NCBI GenBank assembly: GCA_964347765.1
Contig: CAYGAG010000041.1
Coordinates: forward strand, 1 to 14,455
Source: CAYGAG01 sp964347765
GTDB lineage: Archaea; Thermoproteota; Bathyarchaeia; Bathyarchaeales; Bathycorpusculaceae
Reading direction: 5' to 3'
Length of the DNA: 14,455 nucleotides
The translations under genes were made by a program, and so were the position numbers. Positions 1 through 7,371 of this stretch are shown in pieces. The notes beneath the pieces are model-generated. The model was not told the origin of the DNA. It worked only from the letters and a program-made list of their open reading frames with translations, and made no database searches. Positions within the stretch are counted from its first letter, which is position 1. Every line of letters begins with the position of its first letter.

Positions 1-2
1 CT

Positions 3-842
3 CCTTATGCCTTGATCGAAGGTTCCAGGGGTTGTCTGCATCGATGCACGTTTTGTTCGCAATGGAGCCATTGGAGAGGAACTTGGAGAAAGAAGCCCCC
101 GGAACGGATTGCTGATGAAATGGCTTATTGCTATCACAATTTCGGAAGCAGGTTCATCTGGCTAACGGATGATAATTTCGGAATTGGTGAACATGGAAGC
201 AGATTGGCTGATGAGATTATTCAGAAAAGGCTATCAGAAGACTTCATGTGGTTCACTCAAGCAAGATGCGATGACATCATAGAATATAAACATATTTTGC
301 CTAAAATGCGAAAGTCCGGTCTCCGCTGGGTGCTTTTGGGGGTGGAAAGCTCAAGGCGGTCAACTCTTGAGGCTTTCAAGAAGAATATAACTCCAAGAGA
401 CGCGAAGCGAGCCGTTAAACTCTTGAAGAAGAATGACATCTTTGCCCAAGCAATGTTCATAATAGGAGAACGGAAAGATACGATCGAATCGATAGAAGCC
501 TCAAGGAGGTTCATGGAGGAACTGGATCCGGATTTCGTCATATACGCAATACTTACACCTTTTCCAGGAACGGAGCTCTTTGAAGAGGCCAAAAGCAAGG
601 GTTGGATAGAAGATTTCAATTGGTCAAATTATGACATGGTACACGCCATAATGCCAACTGAAGCACTGTCAAGAAAAGAAGTGCAGAAGGAACTCTACAA
701 ATGCTACAGACGCTTCTACGGATCTTGGAAAAGAAGGATGCAGGGACTATTCTCAAGAAATGAGTTGAAAAGGCGAGTCTACTGGTATATGCTTGGCAGA
801 GGAATAGTAGAACAGCTTCAAGCACTGTTTCAGCAATTGTGA
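3..842 (+). CDS. Radical SAM domain protein, 5' end outside the window
   Basis: A radical SAM enzyme of unknown substrate. The reading frame is open to the left edge (first full codon at 3, reading P-Y-A-L-I-E-G-S), so the TTG at 12 is probably not the true start. The iron-sulfur motif CxxxCxxC is visible as GCLHRCTFC at about 33-59. It is followed by LTDDNFGI, a stretch typical of radical SAM proteins that carry an N-terminal B12-binding domain, then GVESS and FPGTELF motifs, and a basic C-terminal tail. In that family (for example BchE-like enzymes and archaeal lipid-modifying radical SAM proteins) the cobalamin domain precedes this part. It would lie off the window, so its presence here is inference. 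Arginine is mixed (AGA, AGG and some CGN). No co-transcribed neighbour is visible, and the gene ends 264 nt before fpg. Confidence 0.88.
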   Translation, partial: PYALIEGSRGCLHRCTFCSQWSHWRGTWRKKPPERIADEMAYCYHNFGSRFIWLTDDNFGIGEHGSRLADEIIQKRLSEDFMWFTQARCDDIIEYKHILPKMRKSGLRWVLLGVESSRRSTLEAFKKNITPRDAKRAVKLLKKNDIFAQAMFIIGERKDTIESIEASRRFMEELDPDFVIYAILTPFPGTELFEEAKSKGWIEDFNWSNYDMVHAIMPTEALSRKEVQKELYKCYRRFYGSWKRRMQGLFSRNELKRRVYWYMLGRGIVEQLQALFQQL

Positions 843-869
843 CATTCGAAAAGTTCATGACAAAGTGAT

Positions 870-879
870 TTGTATATGA
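870..879 (+). promoter_or_regulatory. Possible TATA box before the fpg leader region
   Basis: TTGTATATGA lies about 40 nt before an ATG at 914, with a ribosome-site-like AGGAGAGG at 905-912. This spacing matches other promoters in the window. It could drive the short ORF at 914 and fpg together. No transcript evidence is available and AT-rich matches are common, so this is tentative. Confidence 0.35.
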
Positions 880-913
880 AATACGCTACATATTAGATGC
901 TAGCAGGAGAGGT

Positions 914-1114
914 ATGCGAATCGATCACACGCCGGAGAGAACGTTAGAGTCATGGTCCAGGTCATCGAGGCGATTCTTTCTCCTCGGAGGCCTATTGTTT
1001 CGATATTTAGCACCGCCCGTCCAAACTTCGGTGCAGGGAATATACTTTGAGCCTCCGCAGCCACTACTATCTGCAGCAGGGAACTTGTTTCGAGAGATGA
1101 ATATTAATGCCTGA
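914..1114 (+). CDS. Doubtful 66-residue ORF just before fpg
   Basis: This short ORF starts with ATG preceded by AGGAGAGG with a 4-nt gap, and a TATA-like box stands at 870-879. Its stop overlaps the start of fpg by 8 nt, an arrangement that would allow translational coupling. The protein is rich in Arg, Ser and Leu, has no recognisable domain and reads like chance sequence. It may be a leader peptide, the remnant of a gene, or simply the 5' untranslated region of fpg. The only support is the signals in front of it. Confidence 0.22.
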   Translation: MRIDHTPERTLESWSRSSRRFFLLGGLLFRYLAPPVQTSVQGIYFEPPQPLLSAAGNLFREMNINA

Positions 1115-1931
1115 ACTACCGGATATTGTTATCCTGGCCAGAAGCATGAATGATGCTCTCCAGAATCGTACAATCCTCGATGTAAAGGTCAATCAACCAA
1201 AAGTCTTGAATCGATCAGTTCAGGCTTTTCGTCGCACGTTGATTGGCCGTACTTTTCTCAGGTCCCAACAACGAGGAAAATGGGTTCTCGCAATCCTGAG
1301 CGATGATTGGACTATGGCTTTCAATTTAGGAATGGGTGGCCAAATTCGCCTGCATGGTGCTACCGAAGTCTCTGATCCCAAACGTGAACGAGTAGTCTTC
1401 ACGTTAGATACGGATGAACAAGTATGGGTACACTTCTCGTGGTTTGGACAGGTTCATGTCATCCCGCCCGGCAAATTTAAGGAACACCCGCAACTAAGCA
1501 CACTGGGGATCGAACCCCTATCAGAAGAATTCACTGCTGAGAAACTAGCTTCGATGCTTAATGGGCGTAGAGGACGAATCAAGAGCTACTTACTAGATCA
1601 GCGGTTTATCGCAGGGATTGGTAATGTCTATGTTCAGGATATTCTCTGGTATGCTCGGCTTCACCCGAATCGAAAAGCCAATACACTGAAATCTGACGAC
1701 GTGACGCGACTACACAGAGCTGTGCGCCTCGTACTGCAACAGGGCATCAAGTGGGGTCCAGGTCCCGGAGAACAAGACATTTGGGGAAATCAAGGCAGCT
1801 GGAAAGAAGTGAAAGGTTACCCTAAGGTTGGGTATCGAACTGGAGAGGAGTGCCCGGAATGCGGTGAAACCATCGAGGAATTGCGCGTAGGGAGCACCAC
1901 AAGCTACATTTGTCCCCGTTGTCAAACCTGA
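1107..1931 (+). CDS. fpg: Formamidopyrimidine-DNA glycosylase (Fpg/MutM)
   Basis: A base-excision repair glycosylase/AP lyase that in the family removes 8-oxoguanine and ring-opened purines. The start is fixed by chemistry: the product must begin M-P-E-L-P-D so that, after Met removal, Pro2 is the nucleophile and Glu3 the partner acid. Also visible are Lys58 in RGKW (equivalent to Lys57), NLGMGGQIRLHG near 73-84, the helix-two-turn-helix core with RFIAGIGNVY near 166-175, and a C-terminal zinc finger with Cys249, Cys252, Cys269 and Cys272. Length (274 residues) is normal for the family. Two oddities: position 6 is Asp rather than the usual Glu, and the zinc-finger Arg five residues before the third Cys (Arg258 in E. 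coli) is Thr264. Arginine codons are 19 CGN to 4 AGR, opposite to the host-like genes, which suggests horizontal transfer. Fpg is mainly bacterial and only scattered in archaea. Confidence 0.95.
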   Translation: MPELPDIVILARSMNDALQNRTILDVKVNQPKVLNRSVQAFRRTLIGRTFLRSQQRGKWVLAILSDDWTMAFNLGMGGQIRLHGATEVSDPKRERVVFTLDTDEQVWVHFSWFGQVHVIPPGKFKEHPQLSTLGIEPLSEEFTAEKLASMLNGRRGRIKSYLLDQRFIAGIGNVYVQDILWYARLHPNRKANTLKSDDVTRLHRAVRLVLQQGIKWGPGPGEQDIWGNQGSWKEVKGYPKVGYRTGEECPECGETIEELRVGSTTSYICPRCQT

Positions 1932-2093
1932 AAATTCGCCGCCACGCTTTAACCGCTCCATTGAGCAGGTAGAGCCTAAACTCCCTCTTTTCAGCGCAAT
2001 GCACCTACGGGCTGACTGTTTATGTAGTTTCAAAGCTCAACGTGATGATTATTGAAAAGACTAATATCGTTGACATCGTTCTACTGTCGAAAG

Positions 2094-2100
2094 AAAGGAG
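2094..2100 (+). promoter_or_regulatory. Ribosome binding site that sets the ABC ATPase start
   Basis: AAAGGAG stands 8 nt before TTG at 2109. This decides the start against the in-frame TTG at 2052, which has no comparable site and would add 19 residues not typical of the family. Confidence 0.6.
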
Positions 2101-2108
2101 AGACAGCG

Positions 2109-3041
2109 TTGGAGGAGATTGCTATCGAAGTCAATTCGCTTGTGAAGAAATATGGAGACTTAGCAGCTGTAGACAGTGTATCCTTCAAGGTTCACAAAGG
2201 AGAAGTCTTCGCCTTCGTTGGTCCCAACGGTGCTGGGAAGACCACAACCGTGGAGATATTCGTTTGTCTGCGCAATCCAACTTCAGGGAAAGTGAAGATT
2301 CTAGGTTTTGATATAGATGATAGAAAGGGACAGCAACAGATTAGGAAGAGAGTAGGTGTGTTGCCTCAAGACTTCAATACCTTCGATCTGCTCACTGTGA
2401 GAGAGAACTTGAATTACTACAAGAAGATGTATGACGGAGGCATGGATGTTTCTGAGCTGATTGAGATGGTCGATCTAAAAGACAAAGCAAACACGTTATA
2501 CAAGAACCTATCAGGGGGACTGAAAAAAAGACTGGCTATTGCCACAGCCTTGGTGAACGACCCAGAGGTTGTTTTCCTTGACGAACCGACAACTGGACTT
2601 GATCCCAGAGCTAGAAGAGATATGTGGAACCTCATCGAAGGTTTAAGGGAAAATGGAAAAACGGTCTTTTTGACAACTCACTACATGGATGAGGCCGAAG
2701 CGCTCGCGGACACCGTTGCTATAATCAGTTTCGGCAAAATAATCGCCATGGGAACCCCCAGCGAATTGATCTCCAAGCATGGTGGAAAGACTGCTCTGAT
2801 GGTTGAAGAGGGAGGAGAGGCTGTGTACGATCTGTTGAGTCAAACACTTTCTGATGTGAGATTAGAGAATGACGGGGATGTTCTTGCGGCTCTCGAGAGG
2901 AAGTCTGACTTGCCTAGTGCTGTCTTGGCTCTAGATAAAAGCAAGGCAGAGTTTGCTGAACTCATAGTTCGAAGACCTACACTTGAAGACGTGTTTCTCA
3001 ACCTTACAGGAAAGAAGATTGTGGAGGGAGAGCTACATTGA
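2109..3041 (+). CDS. ABC-2 type exporter, ATP-binding protein
   Basis: The cytoplasmic ATPase of a two-part exporter of the DrrA/CcmA-like class; the substrate is unknown. From the TTG start the order is Walker A GPNGAGKTT (residues 38-46), Q-loop Gln87, signature LSGGL (134-138), Walker B VVFLDEPTTGLD (154-165) and switch His191 in LTTHYMDEAEA. The signature has Leu where Gln is usual (LSGGLKKR rather than LSGGQ), a mild deviation. The C-terminal part (about 215-310) is the usual extension of this class. The stop overlaps the permease start (TTGA at 3038-3041), so the two are translationally coupled. A possible TATA element TGTTTATG lies near 2018. Arginine codons are mostly AGR (12 to 2), consistent with a resident gene. 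Confidence 0.93.
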   Translation: MEEIAIEVNSLVKKYGDLAAVDSVSFKVHKGEVFAFVGPNGAGKTTTVEIFVCLRNPTSGKVKILGFDIDDRKGQQQIRKRVGVLPQDFNTFDLLTVRENLNYYKKMYDGGMDVSELIEMVDLKDKANTLYKNLSGGLKKRLAIATALVNDPEVVFLDEPTTGLDPRARRDMWNLIEGLRENGKTVFLTTHYMDEAEALADTVAIISFGKIIAMGTPSELISKHGGKTALMVEEGGEAVYDLLSQTLSDVRLENDGDVLAALERKSDLPSAVLALDKSKAEFAELIVRRPTLEDVFLNLTGKKIVEGELH

Positions 3042-4153
3042 GAAGAATACTCGCTATCATTATTGGTGCTCTCAGAATGTGGTTCAGAAGTAAGCACAGC
3101 TTGTTTTGGACCCTTGCATTTCCAGTATTGCTTATCTTGCTTTTCGGAGCGATCTTCAGTGTCAGTGATAGCCCAACACTGGACTTGCACTTGCAGAATC
3201 AAGATTTGACGGCAGATGGAGAGCTAACACAGCTGTCAAAGGCATTCTGTGATATATTGAATGCAACAGAAATCTTCAACCTGCACACTGTTGATTCAGC
3301 GGAGAACACAACTAGGTTCATCGAGGAGAAGGGGGTACAGAGGATTCTCATAATTCCGAATGGATTCCACAGTTCAGTTGCTGTCGGGAACAATGTCAGC
3401 CTAGTTCTTAAAATGGTTCCAGCAGAAGTCGACACAGCGTCTGCGACTGTGCAAAGTGTGATTGATCAGGTTGTTGAGATCTTCAATACCGTTGTGACGG
3501 GGCAGAGCCCTCCGAAAGTAGTCACGGTGAAGTCCGAAAATATAGTCTCTGAAACGTTCAAATACATCGACTTCTTCGCCCCAGGGATTATTGGCATGAC
3601 TCTGATGACTTCAGGAGTCTTTGGCGCCGTATCGTGGAACACCAGAAACAAGGAGCTTGGAATATTGAAGAAATTGGCTACGACGCCTCTATCCAAGCTG
3701 GAGTGGATTGTGGGAGTGGTGCTCTACGAACTGATAATGGGCATAGTCTCCACGTTAGTGATCGTGACGGTTGGAGTCTTAGTGTTCAACATGAAATTCT
3801 TGCCAAACATCTTTTCTGTGATTTTGATAGTCTCAGGGGCCATAGCTTTCCCAGGAATGGGGATGGTGATCGCACGCTTTGTTAAGGAGTCAGATTCTGC
3901 TGACGCTGCCGCAAACGCAATCACTTTTCCAATGATGTTTCTATCTGGCAGCTTCTTCCCGCTGGAATTCATGCCTGACTTCTTGCGGCAGATCGCTAAT
4001 GTTCTTCCCTTAACATACTTGAATAATGGACTTAGAGATTCGATGGTTTACGACAATGTGTCAAGTGCCCTATTCAACACTGCAGTAGTTCTAGGAGTGG
4101 GCGTATTCTTTATTGTCGTTGGTTCGCTGATAACGAGTTGGAGAGAAGAGTAG
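3038..4153 (+). CDS. ABC-2 type exporter, membrane permease
   Basis: The membrane partner of the preceding ATPase, 371 residues. It starts with TTG preceded by GGAGGG (3023-3028) at a 9-nt gap. A first transmembrane helix spans about 18-40, followed by a large external domain (about 45-175) and then five further hydrophobic segments near 178-200, 224-250, 256-280, 294-312 and 345-366. This is the one-plus-five layout of ABC2_membrane proteins. The ExxG-like stretch LYELIMG and the FLSGSFFPLE motif in the fifth segment are typical of ABC-2 permeases. The exported compound cannot be read from the sequence. It ends 25 nt before the convergent membrane-protein gene, in a T-rich gap. Confidence 0.92.
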   Translation: MRRILAIIIGALRMWFRSKHSLFWTLAFPVLLILLFGAIFSVSDSPTLDLHLQNQDLTADGELTQLSKAFCDILNATEIFNLHTVDSAENTTRFIEEKGVQRILIIPNGFHSSVAVGNNVSLVLKMVPAEVDTASATVQSVIDQVVEIFNTVVTGQSPPKVVTVKSENIVSETFKYIDFFAPGIIGMTLMTSGVFGAVSWNTRNKELGILKKLATTPLSKLEWIVGVVLYELIMGIVSTLVIVTVGVLVFNMKFLPNIFSVILIVSGAIAFPGMGMVIARFVKESDSADAAANAITFPMMFLSGSFFPLEFMPDFLRQIANVLPLTYLNNGLRDSMVYDNVSSALFNTAVVLGVGVFFIVVGSLITSWREE

Positions 4154-4178
4154 AATAATTTCTTCTGAACAATGAGCA

Positions 4179-5168
4179 CTATCTATCCGCTTGAGAGAAC
4201 GCCCAAACACGTCTTCCAAGCAAGATCAACCCAACTAGGAAAGCAAAGCCCACAATGCTCATTCCCAGAGGGTTATCCGTTCTGGTCGCGTCCAATTCTT
4301 GTAGAGGAGCAAAGATTATGAAAAAAGTTAGCGCTCCACTGATGATCGCGAACCGTTGCTTCTTGTTGGGCTCTTTCCAACAGAAGCTTCTGAGAAGCGT
4401 GACATAGAGGAAGACAAGTATTGGACCGAACAGGATCCCTATAGGCCACCAAGGTATCATATTAGGTATCAACCCGAAGCCAACGAAGAAGGCAAAGGTT
4501 CCCGAAGTGCCGATTAGCCACATTGTGAACGGTCTTGACAGAGGTCTGCTCCCATCACTTCCCCACTCCGAAGGAAGTCTGCACGCGGCATACCCAAGCA
4601 GCACCATGACGAATACCATGAATACATAATGGGGAAGGGGGGGCGTATAATCGAATAATGAATTGAATAAGACGAGGCCGAGGACGACATCACTCAGGAG
4701 AAGAAAAAACATCGCCTTGAACACCCCCGCTCCCACCCAACTTTCGCGGCTATGTTCAGGATAGATCAGCTCCACCAACACAATTGGTATGGTGATGCTG
4801 TAAACCGCATGGTAGATCGTGAGCATCACTGCCCAAACCCAGTTGACATCAAGCCATCTACCATACACCGCCAACTGGCCCAAATCAGGCCAGGCAGGAT
4901 TAAAGAAGCTGCAAACCATCAATCCTTCCTCTAGAACGCCGTATGCAGCACCAAGCAATAGCACTGAACCTATGCCTTTTCTCCATCGAACTTTTAACTC
5001 CCTGACAATCACCGCACCGCTCCCATATAGCGATGCAAGAATGATGAACCCAAAGGGATTGAAAAATTCTATTGGTGGGGCTGAGCCTGACAGCAATTCT
5101 CCGACCGTGGGAGCCAAGAGGAAGAGGACGAATGCTGGCGCAGGTTTAGGAAACTTCATAGTTTCCAT
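4179..5168 (-). CDS. Polytopic membrane protein of unknown function
   Basis: I do not recognise this protein. It has 329 residues with about ten hydrophobic segments (roughly 11-28, 38-56, 66-88, 109-135, 146-170, 180-196, 213-233, 240-262, 271-289, 302-320). It carries an EE pair (Glu80-Glu81) in AAYGVLEEGL and a His120 in the next segment. That recalls the CPBP membrane protease pattern, but the EExxxR arginine is missing, so this is only a resemblance. The first Met (M-E-T-M) is preferred because GGAG lies 10 nt upstream; the Met four residues in is an alternative. A TATA-like element sits 76 nt before the start. It is on the same strand as the metallopeptidase upstream but 139 nt away, so it is probably a separate unit. 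Confidence 0.85.
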   Translation of the reverse strand: METMKFPKPAPAFVLFLLAPTVGELLSGSAPPIEFFNPFGFIILASLYGSGAVIVRELKVRWRKGIGSVLLLGAAYGVLEEGLMVCSFFNPAWPDLGQLAVYGRWLDVNWVWAVMLTIYHAVYSITIPIVLVELIYPEHSRESWVGAGVFKAMFFLLLSDVVLGLVLFNSLFDYTPPLPHYVFMVFVMVLLGYAACRLPSEWGSDGSRPLSRPFTMWLIGTSGTFAFFVGFGLIPNMIPWWPIGILFGPILVFLYVTLLRSFCWKEPNKKQRFAIISGALTFFIIFAPLQELDATRTDNPLGMSIVGFAFLVGLILLGRRVWAFSQADR

Positions 5169-5243
5169 CCAAATGTTGCTCCGTTATTATGTTTTGCATG
5201 TCCTAGTTGTGACGTATTTGTCGATGTCGAAAGCCGTTTTCAA

Positions 5244-5253
5244 TCATATAAAG
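5244..5253 (-). promoter_or_regulatory. TATA box for the membrane-protein gene
   Basis: On the minus strand CTTTATATGA lies 76 nt before the ATG at 5168, giving an expected leader of about 50 nt. It is among the best TATA matches in the window. Confidence 0.5.
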
Positions 5254-5307
5254 CGATTGGGGAAATAGGAGAAGACATCAGAACCGCATGGACAGTAGAG
5301 AAATCGC

Positions 5308-6201
5308 TTACTGCTTAGTCGATCTTCCTGCTATGATGTTCAGGAATTGTACAGTGTGCTTCCTTACTTCGTCAAGATCGAGAAGGGCTATTTCCATCAA
5401 GCTGCGAGTTTTCTCCAGTTCACTCACAAATGCGTGTCCAAGAAAATATCCTGTATGTGTTCTCCCCTGGATGCTGAACCATGAACCATAGAAATCGTTT
5501 ACAGGCTGCTTCTCTTCCACTCTTTTCAGATACTCCCCAGCCAACCAACTCTCACGTTCACTGCACCAGGAAAGCCATCCTTTGTCTTGCCCTATGTGCC
5601 ATGTTTCTCTTCCGAGAATGAGATGCTCACATTTCTGAGCGAAACCTTCACTGTAGAGCTGGAACAATGGGTCTTGCTCCTTGTCCTCGAAAGTCTCCCA
5701 CTCATTTCGCCATGTCATGTGAGCTAGGTGGCCGATTTCGTGGGATATCAAACCTTTGAGTTTCTTTTTTGTATGCCATCTCCTCTCAGCAATGTTTTCC
5801 AATCCGAGAAGAATTGCAGGTTTCCCTTCATACGTAGTTGCCCATCCGGCTCCACATCCGATTCCCACATAGATCAAAAAGAGTATCTGGAAATCCAGCT
5901 CCAATGTCATTGAGGCCTTTTCATAGATAAGTTCACATGCGGAAAGTATGTTTCCTCTCGCCTTTCGCATCAAATGAACGCGATCAGGCAACGATGGAAG
6001 GATCTTCTCAGCGATTCTCAGCCAATCTTCATTTTCTTTCTCATAGCTTTTGATCTGTTTGTCCATCAGCTCAGGATATTTTCCCATGTAAGATTTCTGC
6101 CACGCCCTGATCTGTTCATTCACACTCTTCGAACGTGCCTGCGTCCAATAGGCTAGGAAATCTGGGAACGTGTCTAAGATCTTGAATCTCTTTTTGCCCA
6201 T
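5308..6201 (-). CDS. Predicted zinc metallopeptidase (HExxH ... E)
   Basis: A 297-residue protein with the zinc-protease motif HEIGH (His154, Glu155, His158) inside LISHEIGHLAH. A likely third ligand is Glu185 in YSEGFAQ, 27 residues later, which is the gluzincin arrangement. The downstream region is rich in Trp and contains a conserved-looking GRTHTGYFLG stretch. There is no signal peptide and no convincing membrane helix, so it is probably cytoplasmic. It resembles the loosely characterised predicted zinc-protease families (DUF2268-like), but I cannot assign a named family or substrate. The start is the first ATG, with a TATA box about 40 nt upstream and only a weak ribosome site. Confidence 0.85.
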   Translation of the reverse strand: MGKKRFKILDTFPDFLAYWTQARSKSVNEQIRAWQKSYMGKYPELMDKQIKSYEKENEDWLRIAEKILPSLPDRVHLMRKARGNILSACELIYEKASMTLELDFQILFLIYVGIGCGAGWATTYEGKPAILLGLENIAERRWHTKKKLKGLISHEIGHLAHMTWRNEWETFEDKEQDPLFQLYSEGFAQKCEHLILGRETWHIGQDKGWLSWCSERESWLAGEYLKRVEEKQPVNDFYGSWFSIQGRTHTGYFLGHAFVSELEKTRSLMEIALLDLDEVRKHTVQFLNIIAGRSTKQ

Positions 6202-6240
6202 CTCAACTCAGTCTTTTTATTCTATTCAGATGATTCGCTC

Positions 6241-6250
6241 AAGATATAAA
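6241..6250 (-). promoter_or_regulatory. TATA box for the metallopeptidase gene
   Basis: TTTATATCTT on the minus strand, 39 nt before the ATG at 6201, predicts a short leader of about 15-20 nt. It lies in the 165-nt divergent gap shared with the amidohydrolase gene. Confidence 0.55.
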
Positions 6251-6328
6251 CACCCTGCACGCGCCGTCACCTGCAGCTTTCTACCTCCAAGGGATTCTCT
6301 GCGAATAGAGTAGGTGTTTGAAAGAAGG

Positions 6329-6338
6329 TTAAAATATC
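6329..6338 (+). promoter_or_regulatory. TATA box for the amidohydrolase gene
   Basis: TTAAAATATC, preceded by an A/G-rich AAAGAAGG that could act as the TFB recognition element, stands 40 nt before the ATG at 6379. Confidence 0.5.
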
Positions 6339-6378
6339 CATAGGAAGATGATAGCAGAAGGAAAGGGTGGGGGATTTC

Positions 6379-7350
6379 ATGGTTGAGAAACAGAAGATAT
6401 ACTTTCACGGATTGAAGGTTATTGACTTCCATGCACATTTTCCAAGTTCGAACTGGACACAATGGATGGTCTCATGGAGACAGCGACTGGTTGACAGGTA
6501 TGGCGAGGAGAATGCCCAGCTACTTATTGAGCAGGCATCTCAGGACAGGGAAGAGATGAGAAGGCTTTGGGGCTTTGCACCTCCAGAATCTGAAATACGC
6601 TCTGATGAGGAGCAAGCAGCTAGGTGGGTCGCGGATCTTGACATGAAGAATGTGGAGAGAGTGAATTTTGTGACTGGAGGTGGAAACGATAATCTCGCCA
6701 AGATCGTAAGATTGTATCCCAACAGGTTTTCAGGATTCGCCCACCATAGTTTGTTCGCAGACGAAGCCGCTTCCGAGCTTGAACGTGCCGTTAACAAGCT
6801 TGGGTTGAAAGGATACAAAGTGATAGCGTCTTCCCAGACGAGACCTATAGATGACAAATCTATTTATCCGGTTTGGGAGATGGTGCAGAACCTAGAGATC
6901 CCTGTGATCATTCACTTTGGTGTTCTCGGTGGAGGAGGAGGTTCAGCTTTGGATTTGAGGAATATGAATCCCCTCACACTTTGGGAGGTGGCGAAGATGT
7001 TTCCAAAAATCCCGTTTGTCATTCCTCATTTTGGTGCTGGCTACCTTAGAGAGCTTCTGCTTCTGTGCTGGTCATGCCCTAACGTGTACATTGATACTTC
7101 GGGCTCAAACCGATGGATGCAGTGGATGCCTTTTGAAATTGAGTTGAGGGCGCTTTTCAGGAAGGTCATTGAATCTGTTGGTCCGGATCGCATCATTTTT
7201 GGAAGTGACTCAAGCTACTTCCCAAGAGGTTTCAGCGCCCAATATTTGATGGAGCAACTTGGGGCTTGCCGATCAATTGGGTTGACGGAGGATAGCGTAG
7301 AGAAGATCTTTCATAAGAATGCGGCGAAGTTGCTGAAATTGTCCGAATGA
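6379..7350 (+). CDS. Metal-dependent amidohydrolase (amidohydrolase_2 / ACMSD-like)
   Basis: A TIM-barrel metal-dependent hydrolase or decarboxylase of the amidohydrolase_2 family; the substrate is unknown. From the ATG at 6379 (323 residues) the metal-site residues are His18 and His20 in DFHAHF, His179 in IIHFG, His217 in IPHFGAG, and Asp277 in IIFGSDSSYF. This HxH-H-H-D set matches ACMSD-like decarboxylases and related hydrolases. A glycine run (GVLGGGGGSA) follows His179. The GTG at 6367 is an alternative start, but the ATG has a purine-rich GGTGGGGGA just before it and the better-spaced promoter. It is convergent with the DinB-like gene, 21 nt away. Whether it belongs functionally to the thiol cluster cannot be judged. 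Confidence 0.9.
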   Translation: MVEKQKIYFHGLKVIDFHAHFPSSNWTQWMVSWRQRLVDRYGEENAQLLIEQASQDREEMRRLWGFAPPESEIRSDEEQAARWVADLDMKNVERVNFVTGGGNDNLAKIVRLYPNRFSGFAHHSLFADEAASELERAVNKLGLKGYKVIASSQTRPIDDKSIYPVWEMVQNLEIPVIIHFGVLGGGGGSALDLRNMNPLTLWEVAKMFPKIPFVIPHFGAGYLRELLLLCWSCPNVYIDTSGSNRWMQWMPFEIELRALFRKVIESVGPDRIIFGSDSSYFPRGFSAQYLMEQLGACRSIGLTEDSVEKIFHKNAAKLLKLSE

Positions 7351-7371
7351 GAATCTCATCTGTAAGGGGCT

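Noticed and set aside
1010..1022. ACCGCCCGTC-like string resembling the 3' region of 16S rRNA.
   Set aside because: The match stops after about ten bases; no further rRNA sequence follows.
2042..2048. GTGATGA resembling a C box of a C/D small RNA.
   Set aside because: No D box or paired terminal stem was found at the expected distance; it lies in the leader of the ABC operon.
4819..5268. 149-codon plus-strand ORF.
   Set aside because: It is antisense to the polytopic membrane protein and has no domain or ribosome site.
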